Translations under genes and position numbers: made by a program
The notes under the pieces: generated by a model
Databases searched by the model: none
What the model was told of the DNA's origin: nothing
The model's input: only the letters and a program-made list of their open reading frames with translations
NCBI GenBank assembly: GCA_022702545.1
Contig: JAHRBC010000002.1
Location: 3,162,001 to 3,226,000, forward strand
Direction: 5' to 3'
Source: Phycomyces nitens
Lineage: Eukaryota; Mucoromycota; Mucoromycetes; Mucorales; Phycomycetaceae
DNA: 64,000 bases
Shown here: positions 32,343 through 45,502 of the stretch, one piece after another
Position numbering within the stretch: position 1 is the stretch's first letter
Layout: every line of letters starts with the position of its first letter

Positions 32343-35144
32343 AAAGAATGTTGAGTCTGTGAATATTCTCACAAGATTAACGTTTAATTGATGTTTTGGA
32401 TACATAGTTGAATACCCATATTGTACTGCGTACACTATTCCTCTTGGTAGCTGGACCAAACCGTAAAATAGACCGGAAGAATATTTGCAAGGGATTCTGT
32501 ATAAAACTCATGTTTCGAATGAGAATAATTAAATTAATAATGATGTCACTCCCATATTGAGCAGATCCAGTCGATTGTTTAAAAGACGCACAGCTGTATA
32601 ATGGTACCAATCTAATTTTTTATAGAATGGTGTATTACCTACAGACAATCCATTGTTTTATATTGAGAATGCGAGTGTGCCACTGAGGTGTTTAAGCATA
32701 ATTCCAACTACAGCAGTTATAAGTCCATGATCCGAATTATGGGAATTTGATTTGTAACTTGCGGGTTTTTGTTTAGAAACCATATTGTCCGATCTTTGAA
32801 AAGGAACGTCCGCCGAAAAATCAAAGAATCTCTTAAATTATTATTATAATTAGTGTTGCTTGTAACATTGGTTCTCATATTAAAAGCCTGTTTAAAGGCA
32901 AATAGAATAACAATCAATCAAATGTATATTCCATAGCCTATATTCTGTAACTAATTTCACAATTAATTAAATCGAATGATATCATGAATTATCGGTCAAT
33001 AAAACATTGATGTCACTATTGAGTTTAATCATAATAAAGAGGTACAGCTCCATGGCAACCAATTTTCAGAGTAGTCTTTTTCCGGTTCCCAGAGCTCGGT
33101 GTCCGGGGTTCGGTGCTGAGCATTTCTAAAACAAAACCTGGTGAACATGATATTTCAAACTTTATTTTCTAGTCTATAAATAATATAATGGCAATTAAAT
33201 GTATATGGCTACGGGTTGGATCTGGGAACTCGATGATACTTTACAGGATAAAACGCTTTTTATTCTATTTAACCAGTTCCCTCGTGTCGTTTGTGATACA
33301 TGAATACATGCATTTAGACATGCCTTGAAATCTGAATACTCGGAAAGATTAAATGCCAAGGGCATTCTTAAAAAAAAGAAACAGCAATCAACCTAGTTGA
33401 ATATTCTACACTTGCCTCGTTCTTTCCTAATGAAATATAATATCCATTTATGGTCTCCAGATGGTATCTGTGCATGCTATGTATACAAGACTATCTAAAT
33501 AAGAAAGGCTTCCAGAACAAATGTCTATATTTATAACAATTTCTTGGCTCCCAAGTCTTTGATGTATCAGGTTTCTTAACAAGAGGTACACGAGTATAAC
33601 ACAATATAAAACATGGTTCTTTCAAGTTCTAGGCTCAGCATTAACGGATACCTTGATAAATATTCTACATACATTTTTGGTTTGGAACTCCAGTGTGTGC
33701 TTTGTACTCCAATAGGTTTCTTGGGTTCTTTACCAAAGGAAAGGTCGCCGAAAACCTAAAGTTTAAGTCTCTATTATTACTCTATAGCCATTGAATACAG
33801 ATATTCTGGGTGGCAATAGTATATTTCTAGGTTAGATTTTCTTTGCAAACAATCTCTAAAAACAAGATAAAATAATGCTTATTTATTGATTAATTCAATA
33901 AAATGTAGCGGATAATGTATTTTTCCCATAAGAAAGTGTAAATCAAATGGTTTTTCGGCGGCATCTCCATGTCAAATATACAGTATTGATAAGTACAGAG
34001 TAGATATGTATATGAATACACAGAGTATTGTACAACTGTTATGAGCCCAAATAGTACATAACCGATTGAATGAATGGGGGATCCGTAAACTCTTTATTTG
34101 AAAGCCACTGGTTGCTCCTCTCAATGGCAAAAGCCAACGATAATATTCGCCAAGATTCTTGGTATGTAGTCATGATTATTTTGGGTATAGAGTCTTTTGA
34201 GGCTTGTGAGAAATTTATGAGATGATTTACTTGGCTGCCCAGACATCATAAAAAGAATAAAAAAAAAGTTTATCCTAATCAATCAACTGTACTACATCTG
34301 TAGTCATGGTTCATATGTAGTCATGCACATATTTGTATGTGTCCCTAAAAAATCTGTCTCGATTCATTAAAAACACACACAGTGCTTGTAGACCATTCAG
34401 GACTCCACACGAGTACTTGGCTCTTCTTTATTAGTCCAAGAGGCTTGGTAAAAATTCCTAGAGTGCTGGGCGAGTATAATCCCAAATAGAAATTCATTAA
34501 ATAATCCGGGATAATTAGGTATTGTGTCTTGTACACTCAAATGTATTTCTGTATATGTAGTAGCCACAACATGGCTCCAAGTGTTTTACAAGAAATTACC
34601 ATTTTTCATTACTTGCGTATAATGGCTTTTGTCAACTTTGTGAATAACATCAACAAGCCATCTGTTATTAAATGGGTGCAGATCATAGTCAGACTTCTTA
34701 TCTATATTCTAGAATAAATTATTCGAGTGATAGTCTATTGTATGATTTAATTAGTATATGAAGCACGCAAGATTTCCAATTGATCATCTGTATGGGTGAT
34801 TTAGAAAATAATCAAAGTTTTGAGCACTATAACATGTACAACGTAAACCATGACAGGGTCAATGACATCAATAAAGCTTGTAATTCGCTTGGTACGATTT
34901 TAATAAACATGGGCATATTTACTGACAAAATAAAAAGTGTAAAAAGCATGAGCAAAGAAGTTTCATATATTTGAATAGCAAAAGAAATGAGGTTTTGAGG
35001 TATAATTTACAATGACTGATGGGAGAATATTTTTAAAAAAAGGGGGGGAGGCATAGAATAAATAAACAGATAATACAAGAATTGAATAAATAAATAAAAA
35101 TGAATTTTTTTTTGGTTTGCTTGGAAACACTCTTCTAGGCAGAC
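32343..35144. other. 2.8-kb gene-poor region
   Basis: AT-rich DNA with short open frames full of stops. A 63-codon antisense frame at 34345-34536 contains LVWSPEWSTSTVCVFNES, which I do not recognise. No tRNA or other RNA gene was seen. Confidence 0.5.
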
Positions 35145-36249
35145 CTATATATAGGCCGGGAGACGCTCGGGTGTGTAAACTGGCAATGCGTTTTCATACT
35201 CGACAAATTTAAGGAACTTTGGTGCCGGGATGGGTTCGTCAGACATTTCAGAGAGAGAATCCGGACGTACTTTTTTCTTGGAGGCAAACATTGTGTACAT
35301 TTTAAGATCATCTGGTGGACGGATACCGCAACCCAAGGTACCAATATGAATCGGTAGCTCAATTGAGACCTCTGATGTCTGTAATAGACCAGCGCAATAT
35401 TTGTGACCCATAGTTATCTTTAGTATATATGATATGTGTATCATACGGCCATAATCGACAGTAGGCGAAATATCGTTTGGAATCTCAAGAAAAGTTTCAT
35501 AGTACATGGTTCCGGGTGACAGGACTTGGCTACTTGAGGCTATACATGTCTTCTCGATATCGGGATCGTCGCTTGTTATAGAATGAAGTATCTGGTGAAG
35601 TTTCATAGACAAAGACACAGGCTTATTCTTGGTGGTGTTGAAACGTAATGAGATGGGTATTTTATCTCCCGGGACATAATTTAAAGAAGTGAGCTTTGTA
35701 ACCATGGTGATTCCATTGCGACTAATTTCTTTAGTCAGGGGAGTCTTCCATATGGCAGTTTCAATAAATGGAACAAAGTTGATTTTCTTTTGGGCCAAGG
35801 TGATGACTCCGGACCGGGATTTTGCGAGGTCAAGGTAGGCTGTGAGGCGATATACACATCGGTAGGAGATTTCTTCCATTGAAGGTGGGAATTGGACCAT
35901 TGGCAACTGAATGTTGAAGGGAAAGGTGTATGCGGAATCTGTTAATTCTTCTGCTTCATTCTTTTCCCATAGGACGGTTTGTACACGGAAAAGACTGTTA
36001 ATCTTGTCGTATAAAGATCCAGGGGTGACTACAGCAAAACTCATGCTTTCTGCCGCTTCAAAGACCAACCGAATGCAGGTTGGATCAACATTCTTTAAGA
36101 ATGTAAGAGAAACGGTACCTAGGATGATATGAGTATACGGGTTTTATAGCATATTTTTTTTTTCATTAATTACCTTGAATGACTGATCCAGGTCCATAGA
36201 AGGGCTGATCATTGGTGGTTCCCAGTTCATTCACAAGGTTAATTTGCAT
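35145..36249 (-). CDS. arrestin-domain protein, probable ubiquitin-ligase adaptor
   Basis: Two exons (36174-36249 and 35145-36118) give 349 residues. The N half starts QINLVNEL and GPGSVIQGTVSL, typical of arrestin N domains. The C half begins near WKTPLTKEISRNGITMVTKL and has VPGDKIPISLRFNTTKNKPV, the arrestin C-domain pattern. The tail carries two [LP]PxY-like motifs, LPVY and LPAY, in the last 20 residues. Such motifs bind WW domains of Rsp5/NEDD4 ligases. In fungi these proteins recruit the ligase to plasma-membrane transporters for endocytosis. The target here is unknown. Domain call is firm; adaptor role is inferred from the motifs. Confidence 0.87.
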
Positions 36250-36722
36250 TGTGTTGGCCGTTGACGATCTTGGTGAAAACATCAGGATTTGATGGTGAAG
36301 GAAAGACAAGGAAGGTAAAATATCGATTGATTCAATTGAATTATGTAGATATATATATATATATATATCTAGACACAGGATTACTATTTGGAGCTAATAT
36401 TATTGTCTTTTTGGCTCTGTGCACGCTGAGCTTATTCAGAAACGTATTTGGGCTTCAAAGGAACACAAAAACCAGCAGAGGATGCCGCAGTAAATCTGTA
36501 CATATAAAAAAAAAGATCTACTCTGAACCGTTTTCCCCCGCTTCAGCTGTGTGTTACAAGTCTTTTTCTTAGTATTTTCTTGGGTTGCACTGATCACCCA
36601 AATCTGCAAATTCTTTTTTTTCCTTCTTTCCTTCTTGTGCCTTTGAGACACAAGTCAACAATAATTCCCAAAATATCATGAGGACAATGATGGAAATTGC
36701 TTAGAGAACTTTGAGAGTTCCT
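36250..36722. other. arrestin upstream / CWC15 downstream region
   Basis: 473 bp. It must hold the arrestin promoter. A (TA)n run lies at 36346-36368. No other feature seen. Confidence 0.4.
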
Positions 36723-37095
36723 TTAACGAATATATTTGGTAAGGAAACGGCGATGGAAGTCAGAACGTAACATATCGTTAATAAATCTCTTCTTCTGTTT
36801 CTCTTCTACACCGCGTGCCTGGTTCTTGAAAATAACATCGTCATCCCACCTACAAGATCACATACTTGTTAAATGCTTTACAATAATAATCATCGACTTT
36901 ATTATTCCATACCTTCTCTTTACACTAAAGTCACGTTTTTCATTTCCAATGTGCAGGAGCGGATTGCCGGTCATTGCTTCTTCTTCCTTTTGGGCATCTT
37001 CTGCCTCTAATTTTTCACGCTCCTGTCTCTCTTTTTCTTCAGCTCTCTCTTTTCTTATTCTCTGAAGTGTCTCCATCAATTCTGCTGTATTATCT

Positions 37096-37127
<32 letters not shown>

Positions 37128-37708
37128 ACTATTGTTCTCTTGTTAATTGCATTCAAACCAAAGGACTATAGTTCTTAATACCTGCTACTATCACTATCCG
37201 TCCCCCCGTCATCATCATCTTTATCAAGAGCAGCTGCTCTTTCTGCTTCAATAATCAATCTCTGGCGTTTTGTTTCCGGATCTTCTTCATCCTGATTGGA
37301 TCCTATCAAACGTCCACCCATTGACGCCGGTCCGTCCTTTTCCTTGGTCTCATAGTACTCTCTTTCGGCCTGGAAAAGCTCATACTTTAAAGCTTCTCGA
37401 TCACCAATCTCATCCGCACCTCCCTGACCAGGTTGTCTATTGCCAAATGTCAATCTCTTATTGTCCATTGAATCTTGACTATGCTCAATATCCCTAATTA
37501 GATTTCAACTTGCCTGAATTTAAGTTTTGTATGAGAAGCAAGATCGCGGTTGCCATATTGGAAACTAGGCGCCTTGTTGTCTTTTCCTCTCGCGGGATCA
37601 AATGTGGGACGAGCAGCAGTTGTCTAGCATTTTTCGAGTGAGATTTGTTGTGTTTTTGGGGGACATGATTAATAGTAATGCAGAGATGGCTAGCTTTGGG
37701 CTTACCAT
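36723..37708 (-). CDS. CWC15: pre-mRNA splicing factor CWC15
   Basis: Five exons (37706-37708, 37514-37623, 37182-37436, 36913-37128, 36723-36849) give 236 residues. CWC15 belongs to the Prp19-associated core of the spliceosome. The N terminus ([16 protein letters not shown]) and C terminus ([17 protein letters not shown]) are the conserved ends of the family. The middle has an acidic run of Asp codons and a Lys/Glu coiled coil ([16 protein letters not shown]). The first coding exon is only the ATG, followed at once by gtaagc. The second intron uses a GC donor (AG|GCAAGT ... CAATAG), which is needed to restore [13 protein letters not shown]; reading through hits a stop. So a splicing factor gene itself uses a rare intron class. 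Confidence 0.92.
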
Positions 37709-38511
37709 TGGACAGATCAATGAATCTATTCAAGAACAGGATGAACTTGACGATATTGACATTTATTTATTCTCCGCTTAATGACGTATCTTTGAAGGCT
37801 AATGGCTGATTTATGCATTTGTATTGACCTCTTTTTGGAGGATTCATTGGTTAATCAAAGACCAAAGGATCTTTCTACCAACCAAGTGATGAACCAAGAT
37901 CAGTGGTAAGGCATGTAATCGACTTGGAGTATGATCAGTTTATCCGGTTTGATTATTGAAAAAGTAAATCTAAAATCACAATCTCAGGACTAGAATGCAA
38001 TCATGTTTCTCAATCTATAATACTATTGATTTACTACTATTGGAAATATATAAATCCAACAATTTTGATTCAACATGCCGAGAACATAAGCAGTTTACTA
38101 ACAAGACTGCATGAAATTGGCCAGAAAATGCCGTATTTATCTTGGGTTTGGAGTTTTTGAAACAATAGATTTGCAAAATATCAAACCTCTATAGCTCTTG
38201 GGTTGAATGGGTGATTAATTGCTTGCATATATTTGGCTGCAAAGTACAGAGGGATTAACCTGTTGTAGTGGCCAATAGTGTCTTGCATCTTTGAATGGGG
38301 CCATGATACTAGCATGTTTTAACTATAGTCCATTTCAAAATGATCCAAGACCAATTGATTACATGGATCCATTTCTATACTTTATCGAATCCATATCTTG
38401 TTTGCCTTGACCAATCATTTAATGGCCAAATGCAACTTATTAATCTGGGGGTTTCTTAATGACATCCCTTTCTTCCTTATTACACTTGTACCATTTCATT
38501 TCAGTAGATCC
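37709..38511. other. divergent intergenic region, CWC15 / TMEM164-like
   Basis: 803 bp between divergent start codons; AT-rich. I see no distinct motif. The TMEM164-like start could lie further upstream if a 5' exon was missed. Confidence 0.4.
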
Positions 38512-39516
38512 ATGAGCAGCACAGTATTTTTTATATTGGAGAGATGGGCACAAAGGCAGGATGGCCACGAGACATTACTAGCTACCTGGTAAGTCTCACA
38601 TAGGTTGTCAGACTTTGTTAATTAAATCAATTCCAATGATAATAAAGGTATCCAGATCTAAAGTACTATGCTGTCGAGTTGACTTTTATTCCACCTTTAA
38701 TGTTTTCCCTATTTGCTTATTCGGCATGGAAACTCTTGGACTCGGACTCTTCATATCGTTCCCTTTTGTCGACCTTTGATCCACCCAAAGAGACAACACT
38801 TGGAGAAAAGATCTCGCTAGGTGTCTTGATTGGGTCTTGGGGGCTAACTTTTGCACAAAAATGGATCAAGAATGATTCACTTCATCTACTCCTTCCTTGC
38901 TTTATGAGTCAACTTTTGCTTATATTTGTCATAATGTATCCCAACAAATGCTCTGTGTTTCCAACCATGCTGTTCAACATATATCTCTATACACAATGGG
39001 GAGGATTGGCAGCTCTCCTATTTCCAGATCTTAGGGATCACAGATTGCCAGGAGAAACTGTAAATTTTGTGATAGGTAATAGCCATTTGTAATATATATA
39101 TTTTTTTGGTGCTCATCATATCGTTGGATTGTGCTGTAGAGCATTTGATTATCCTCATTGCCCCACTGGTCATGATAAAATCCGGTCGTTATTTAATATT
39201 GCCATCCTCAAAACAGATATACCTGTTTTCTCTATCAATATATATCATGTACAATTGCCCTCTTGTTCAGTGCCTTGGGCTTTATCTTGACAAGGACCTT
39301 AATTATCTCCAAGTTCCTCCCCCAGGTAAGCTATTTTTTATAAAAAAAAATATCATTAATTTGTGATTAGTTGCAATATTAGAGATGCTGGGACCATACT
39401 ATAGATTGGCACTATACACAATAGCAGCTATAAATATGTACATTACTCGATATGTACTTGTAGAAGGGGTTATCCCTTGGTTACAAAAAGATTCTAATAC
39501 AAGGAAAATTGAATAA
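38512..39516 (+). CDS. TMEM164: TMEM164-family membrane protein
   Basis: Four exons (38512-38588, 38648-39075, 39140-39325, 39371-39516) give 278 residues with about six hydrophobic segments. It matches the TMEM164 pattern: TLGEKISLGVLIGSWGL, then LHLLLPCFMSQLLLIF (family LLNPCH region), LAALLFPDLRDHRLPGE, EHLIILIAPLVMI, and GPYYRLA near the C terminus. Human TMEM164 is reported as an acyltransferase acting on ether phospholipids; whether the fungal member does the same is unknown. The conserved Cys (LLPC) is present. I chose ATG 38512 because the frame upstream lacks an ATG close by and MSSTVF fits the usual length. Confidence 0.8.
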
Positions 39517-42500
39517 AAAGTATCAAATTTATTTATATTCTCAATCGTTCTATTGAAGGATACTGTTGTTCTTTTCAAGACTAAAGAAGTCTATATTTCA
39601 TATGAACTTTGTGCAAGTCCACCGAGTATTGTGGGTTGAAAGGGTGGTTATGAAACCATGGGTATTCTAGTATATCTGTATTTTTGTCATTTCATATTAT
39701 GGATATTTGATATAGATTACTAACCTCTCTAGAATGATTTGAAAAGTAATATTATTGGTAAATATTTAAGATTGGAGCCATATATGATCTTGTGGACCAG
39801 AATGTATATATAAACATATAAACATATATACATATATACATATATATATATACACTAAATTACCAATTGGGATTCGCTGGTGCCAATGATCAAGCTCAAT
39901 AGAAATGTAAAGATGGCAAGTCTTTTGTGCAAACGATATTACTATAAGCAGGCTATTTTGGCACGTTCATGGGGATCTTTGCAAGATTGATTAATGCCAT
40001 ACAGACAAATGAACATTGTACATGTGAGAATATGTTACTCTTGTGATTCCCTTGTCAAACTTGATATACATCAATAAATTTATAGGGATTGTAATGATCT
40101 CGGAATTGTTCCCAGATTGAACCCATGAGGTTTTTAAAGAAAGGATAACACCCTGGTTCTGCCAAGGATTTCTTGTGCCAAACCTTGAATATCAGGCCAA
40201 CCATCCGATCATTGTTACATTTGGTCAATAATATGGTACCATTTGGTAATATTCCGCTCTATAATCTTTTCTTTAGATTGATTAGCCTTATTAATCTTCA
40301 CTATATTGTATTGTTGCTGCGGTGGCCTTTATGCCTATCTATTGCTCTATTGAATATTACCCACCAATCTCATCTTATTGCACAACCCAGCAAATATCAG
40401 GCTGTATCGTGTATTAATTGAAAACAATGGCCGTTTGATGGTTATTGGTTTAACCAAGATTCTATTTTGTTCAACAATTGATTATAAATCAGACCTGCCG
40501 CAGCACTTTATATCCACCCACACCAACCAACCAACTGGATCCAAATATTTCTTGAAACCGCGTTTCTTGTGTATAAAAGTTTATTGATTTGGACATACTA
40601 CACTCTACTCTACTCGGTAGAAATGCACGTGAGTTTCTTGAAACGGTTCTTGGAGATAATAAAAACCATATAGTATAACATTGAGGACCAGAAAACTGGT
40701 GAATATATTAATATATATATATATTTGGGCTCCAAAGATTATCTTGTCTTGCTGAAAAGTACACTTTATAAATTGTAGGTAACCTCAGAGAACCCCGCTG
40801 GATGACCAAGATAATAATGACAGGGCAGACGGGAAACAAGATTGGAGGTGGGACACTTGCAGAGTGGTGACAATTCAGATTGCTAAAAACTTGGTGTTTC
40901 AAATGTAAGAATCCCAATAGCTGGTAAGAGTACGGTTTCCTGTATTATTCTTGATTGTGTATCAAACGTGAGAATATATAGTTGTATAACAAAACTGTGG
41001 CATGTTAAACACACGGTCTTGGGTTTATAGCAAGATTTAGGATATACATTTTAGTCTAGAACACTTCCATGGCCATTTCCCACTCTACATGAAAGGTAAC
41101 ATAATAAAATATAATATAATTCCAGAAACGTGAAACTTGGCATTCTTGAGATGTCTTTCAGATGATTTTGCTTTATTCTCTGGGAATCTGGTACACCCAT
41201 AGTCGTTATTTACTATTATTCGTTTTTTTAAAAAGAAAAATTGGATTAGAAACTTGGCCTATTTGGCAAAATGGTATTTCTGACAATATCTCTTTATATT
41301 CATCTCAAGAAGTATCTGGTGAATCTTCAATAAGATTCAAACATGAAATATACATGTGAATCGATTATTAGTGCTTATACCTTCTATTTAGGATAAATTA
41401 CATTCAAGACGAATAAGAATGACTATTACATGAGTATATCCCATCCCTAAAGGTCGATTAGCTATAATTATATCGTGAAACAAAAGATATATATATAATC
41501 ATTCAACTTATTTTCTAAAGATAATATTAATCATTTATCATCTATTTCAGGCCAAATCTAATAATAGAGTGTTTAATGGATATTGATAGCTTTTAGACAT
41601 CTTTTTGATTGCAACTCTAATTCTTGGAATGGCTATGGCTATGGCCAACCTCTAGCTAGAATACGTAATACGCTACCTAAAATTGTATCAACACAAACAC
41701 CATATTATTCCTATAAAAGTAGAAAATATGATTCAATTTCTCTAACATAAACTCACACTTTAAATATTGGGCCCAAGAAATTCCTAGGATCTGGTTGTCT
41801 CTATAGCTCCAAAGCACTTTATCCTAAAAGCCTTGTGGTATGTTATAGATTGCCATTATTCACAAACATATTTTGGAATGATTATATTTTTCTAACCAAA
41901 GGCTAAAATAACTTTTTAGGCACCCATCTTTTAAATGCCTCATTATTTAAATACCTAGACACCATCCAACTGAACTTGGCCATAGATTTGGCTAAGAGAC
42001 GCGAGTATTGACTAGGCTACGAATATGAACATTGTGGCCACACAAACAGCACCATGACTGCTATATAAGACCCAGGACCTTTCTTTCCTTTTACTGCCCA
42101 TTTCATTTCGGGGTGTAATGGGCAGAGTTGTGTTGGTATAAGAAACAGCCTATAAAAATCGACAAGTCCTAAACATGCCAACTTTCACTCGATAAATACC
42201 CATACAAAAAACCACTGTTCCCAGAGCCTTTTTTTTGTATACAATGACAAATTGACGCGTATTTTGAAATAAAAAGAAAAACTTTGTGATAAAACCAACC
42301 ATTTGAACCCAAAGGTTCATCCAAATAGGTACAAAATCACCCACACTTTGCCTTTGATTAATTGAGAAACATTTGTCTGGCCACAAAGAACGCATCTCCA
42401 TTATTCATTGGCTTTAAAGTAGCGATTTTCCTCTTTTTTTTTTTACACTAAATTAATATACGTCACAACTTTTTTGACCATTGGAGCAAAAAAGGAAAGC

Positions 42501-42596
42501 AAGACCATTGATTTTCCAATGCTTTGCTTTCCTTGACGTTTGTGTCTACATTTACTTGAATTTGTGTGTCTGCCTTGATTCGTTTTGTGGTTCACG
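39517..42596. other. 3.1-kb gene-poor region
   Basis: AT-rich with short frames. A T-rich stretch and pyrimidine tract at 42428-42445 lie near the RNA-binding protein start and probably belong to its promoter. No RNA gene or mobile element recognised. Confidence 0.5.
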
Positions 42597-43047
42597 ATGC
42601 CTTATAATCCTCCACGCCCACCTATGCATCCTATGCAGTCTACACCATCTATGCGGCCTCCACAGCCACCTCATCCATCTCAGCATCTCTTTCAACAAAG
42701 AGAGTTTTATGAGTCGGCTCCTTTTGATTCTCGCTTCCCTCCATCGTTTAATCACCGGTACCCACCTCATGACCAACATCAACAACGATTCCAACCCCAT
42801 GACCAACACCCACGCTTTCAATCACCCCAGCAACAACATTATCGAAGAAGATCTCGCAGTCCACCAATGCTGAATAATCCGGGGGGATTCAGAAGAGGAG
42901 AACGAGGAGCTCCTCATTGGCAGGCACCAACAAATGATCGCTATGAACGAGATGAACCGCGAGAGAGAAATGACCGCCGAGATGATCGGTTCAATCGCCA
43001 TAACAATGATTTTGATGTAAGATATTAGTCATTATCTCAAGCGCACA

Positions 43048-43079
<32 letters not shown>

Positions 43080-44911
43080 TTGTGCCAAAGAAGAACAAGA
43101 AGAAGAAATGAAGTCTTTTTTGTTGATTATATTTAATCTTTTTCTACCAAAAAACAAAGCATTCCAGGCGGTTTGACGATCGACCAGATAGACGTCCTCA
43201 TGAAGCTTCTCCTCCCAATATCAACGTCGTTCTTCGTGGCCTACCCGACAATGCACAAGAAAGAGATGTAAGTTTTTGTTTACAGATTCCATTTGATTTC
43301 TTCACCCTCTTTCTGTTTCTGTTTGTTTGTGAGTGATATATTGCAAGTATCCAGGCTTGAATATTTTATTTGGGGGACAAGGGGTTTTATTTTTCAATGA
43401 TTGATGTCTATGGATTCTCTTTTTGAATCGCTTACGGCATCTATCATATACATTCATACTGTTTTCTGGTTCACAATTTCCAACCTCTTTCTCTCCTTCA
43501 GATCCAGAGAAAACTGGAGTCAATGGAAGCAAGCATTGACGAAGTGACACTGATTAGAAGTCGCGAAACAGGTCCACAGCGTTTTGATACTTTAATTATC
43601 TTCTATTGTCTCTTTCAAACAACACTCCCAAAAAAATAGAGAGAAAGAGAGAGAGAGGGAAAAGGGCATAGGAGATTGATAAACACGGATGTACTGACAA
43701 GATTTGCAATAACCATACTTGCCTTTTTGTGTATTTGTGTGCGTGTGCGTATATATATATGCGTGTTTTTTTTTAGGCGAATCACGACAATTTGCATTTG
43801 TTCGGTTTACAAGCGTTGGCCATGCTGTCCAGTTCTTTGAAAGATACTTTCCGTACTTTTTCATGGGCGATTGCAGGGTCAGGATCGATTATTGCCACAA
43901 GAATGGTGTAAAGGACAACAAACTAGAGTGGAGATGCCAAAAGGTAAAGGAAATCATATGGATTGTTAAAAGAAATGCCGATTAAAGTGATTTGGGATTA
44001 AATAGTGCAAGAAATTTAATGAGGATTATCGTCGAGTGTGTGTGGAATGCAGAGCTCCCTATGAAAGTACGTTGTAGCCATGGGTGGTTTATTTATTTAA
44101 AGCAAGACGGATTGTGGATATTGATCTATCTGACTTTTTTTTTAGGCTCTACGGCCCAGACACGGTCAAACGAGACAGAATCGATAGAAATCAATGACGG
44201 ATCCAAGGATGTATCGTTTACTCCTAGTAGCATGATCCTGATCCGCAACCTTGACAATCTCACCACTGAAGAATCTCTGTTCCAGGCTCTAAAGGAATTC
44301 AAAGGGCTACATCGTGTGCTCTTGATCCGTGACAAGCTGGCCAAGATGTCGTGCGAATACGGGTTCGCTGAATTCAAGAGTGCACAGGTAAAATGGAGGG
44401 GTGGATGGCTTTGGGCAGGGCTAATGACAAATGATGGCATAGCTGGCAGCACAGGCAATCTCAAGCATGGGCGATGAATTCAAAGTCGATCGTCGTACAG
44501 TAAAGGTTTCGTATGCCAATCCAGACAGCTTCCTGCCAGTGTATGTGGCATCTGAGTGGGCAGTGCAGGCCGATGTTCCGGATGGATTGTGGGCATATGG
44601 AGACAAGCATTCATACGCATGCGAATACTCGGAGGAGCTTGTACAAGAACGGCTGAAGAAGGAAAAAGAGCAGGAGGAATTAGAAGCCAAGCGATTGCGA
44701 GAAGAGGAAGAGGAGAGAGCAAAGAAGTTGGAAGAGGCAATGAAGCCCAAAGGTAGGGGGATTGTATGGAGATGGCTATGGACTAACAGTCACATTAGAA
44801 AAAGAAAGTCTTGAAGATGATCTGGATGCGTTTTATGCAGACATGGGAGACTTTTTGTCAGATGAAAAGGATGGTAGCACCGATATATTCTCTGTTCCAA
44901 AAGCAAAATAG
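42597..44911 (+). CDS. RNA-binding protein of the RBM5/RBM10 type (RRM - zinc finger - RRM)
   Basis: Eight exons (42597-43016, 43160-43267, 43502-43571, 43777-43943, 44006-44066, 44146-44387, 44455-44752, 44799-44911) give 492 residues. A Pro/His/Gln-rich and then Arg-rich N terminus precedes RRM1 (NVVLRGLPDNAQERD and RQFAFVRFTSVGHA). A RanBP2-type zinc finger follows (WRCQKCKKFNEDYRRVCVEC, C-x2-C-x10-C-x2-C), then RRM2 (MILIRNLDNLTTEESLFQAL and YGFAEFKSAQ). An Arg/Glu coiled coil and an acidic tail (DDLDAFYADMGDFLSD) end it. This order is that of RBM5/6/10, factors of early spliceosome assembly and alternative splicing. The OCRE and G-patch domains of animal RBM5 are absent. Intron 3 has the weak donor gtccac. 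Confidence 0.88.
43049..43078. repeat. (CA)15 microsatellite in intron 1 of the RNA-binding gene
   Basis: A 30-nt CA run sits about 30 nt after the donor of intron 1 (43017-43159). Such runs can bind CA-repeat splicing regulators; no evidence here. Confidence 0.9.
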
Positions 44912-45112
44912 GCATACATTAAAGCTTCTGTTAAGAAATGGTAACAATTGAGGGTTTTTTGTATTTATTAGTATGAGATATAAATGTAAGGGTCCTTGGA
45001 TAGGAAGGAGTTTGTACAATGTAGAGGAACTTCTTTTGATTAGTATCCGCGCAGTTTCTCTATTCTGGGGTTAAGCGGATGATTTTAAAAAGTAGGTGTG
45101 GTGATTGTGGGT

Positions 45113-45502
45113 TTACTTGGAAGAGGTGTACTTGGTGACGGCCTTGGTGCCCTCAGAGACAGCGTGCTTGGCCAACTCTCCAGGGAGGATGAGACGGACA
45201 GCGGTCTGGATCTCGCGGGAAGAGATGGTGGAGCGCTTGTTGTAAGAGGCGAGCTTGGAGGCCTCGGTGGCGATGCGCTCAAAGATATCGTTGACAAAGG
45301 AGTTCAAGATGGACATGGCCTTGTTGGAGATACCGGTGTCGGGATGGACCTGCTTGAGGACCTTGTAGACGTAGGAGGAGTAGGTCTCCTTGCGAGTTGC
45401 TCTCTTCTTTTTGCCGTCTGCTGACTTGTTGACTCTAGTCTTTCCGGTGGTCTTGGCGACCTTGGCATCAGTAGTGGGGGTTTTGTTGTCTTCGATAGCC
45501 AT
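45113..45502 (-). CDS. H2B: histone H2B (copy 1)
   Basis: Intronless, 129 residues. The histone fold is canonical: [20 protein letters not shown], then [17 protein letters not shown] and the C-terminal helix [17 protein letters not shown]. It packs with H2A in the nucleosome. The ATG at 45500-45502 starts MAIEDNKTP. The N tail differs from copy 2 (50922-51302), while the fold from KKR onward is the same. It lies head to head with H2A copy 1 across 525 bp. A TATAAAAAA box at about 45574-45582 (minus strand) lies about 75 bp upstream. Highly expressed-type codon use (few codons, C- or G-ending) sets it apart from its flanks. Confidence 0.98.
   Translation of the reverse strand: MAIEDNKTPTTDAKVAKTTGKTRVNKSADGKKKRATRKETYSSYVYKVLKQVHPDTGISNKAMSILNSFVNDIFERIATEASKLASYNKRSTISSREIQTAVRLILPGELAKHAVSEGTKAVTKYTSSK

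Noticed and set aside
34345..34536. Small antisense gene in the 32-35 kb region
   Set aside because: No ATG-supported exon chain, no recognisable domain and stops all around; left as unexplained.
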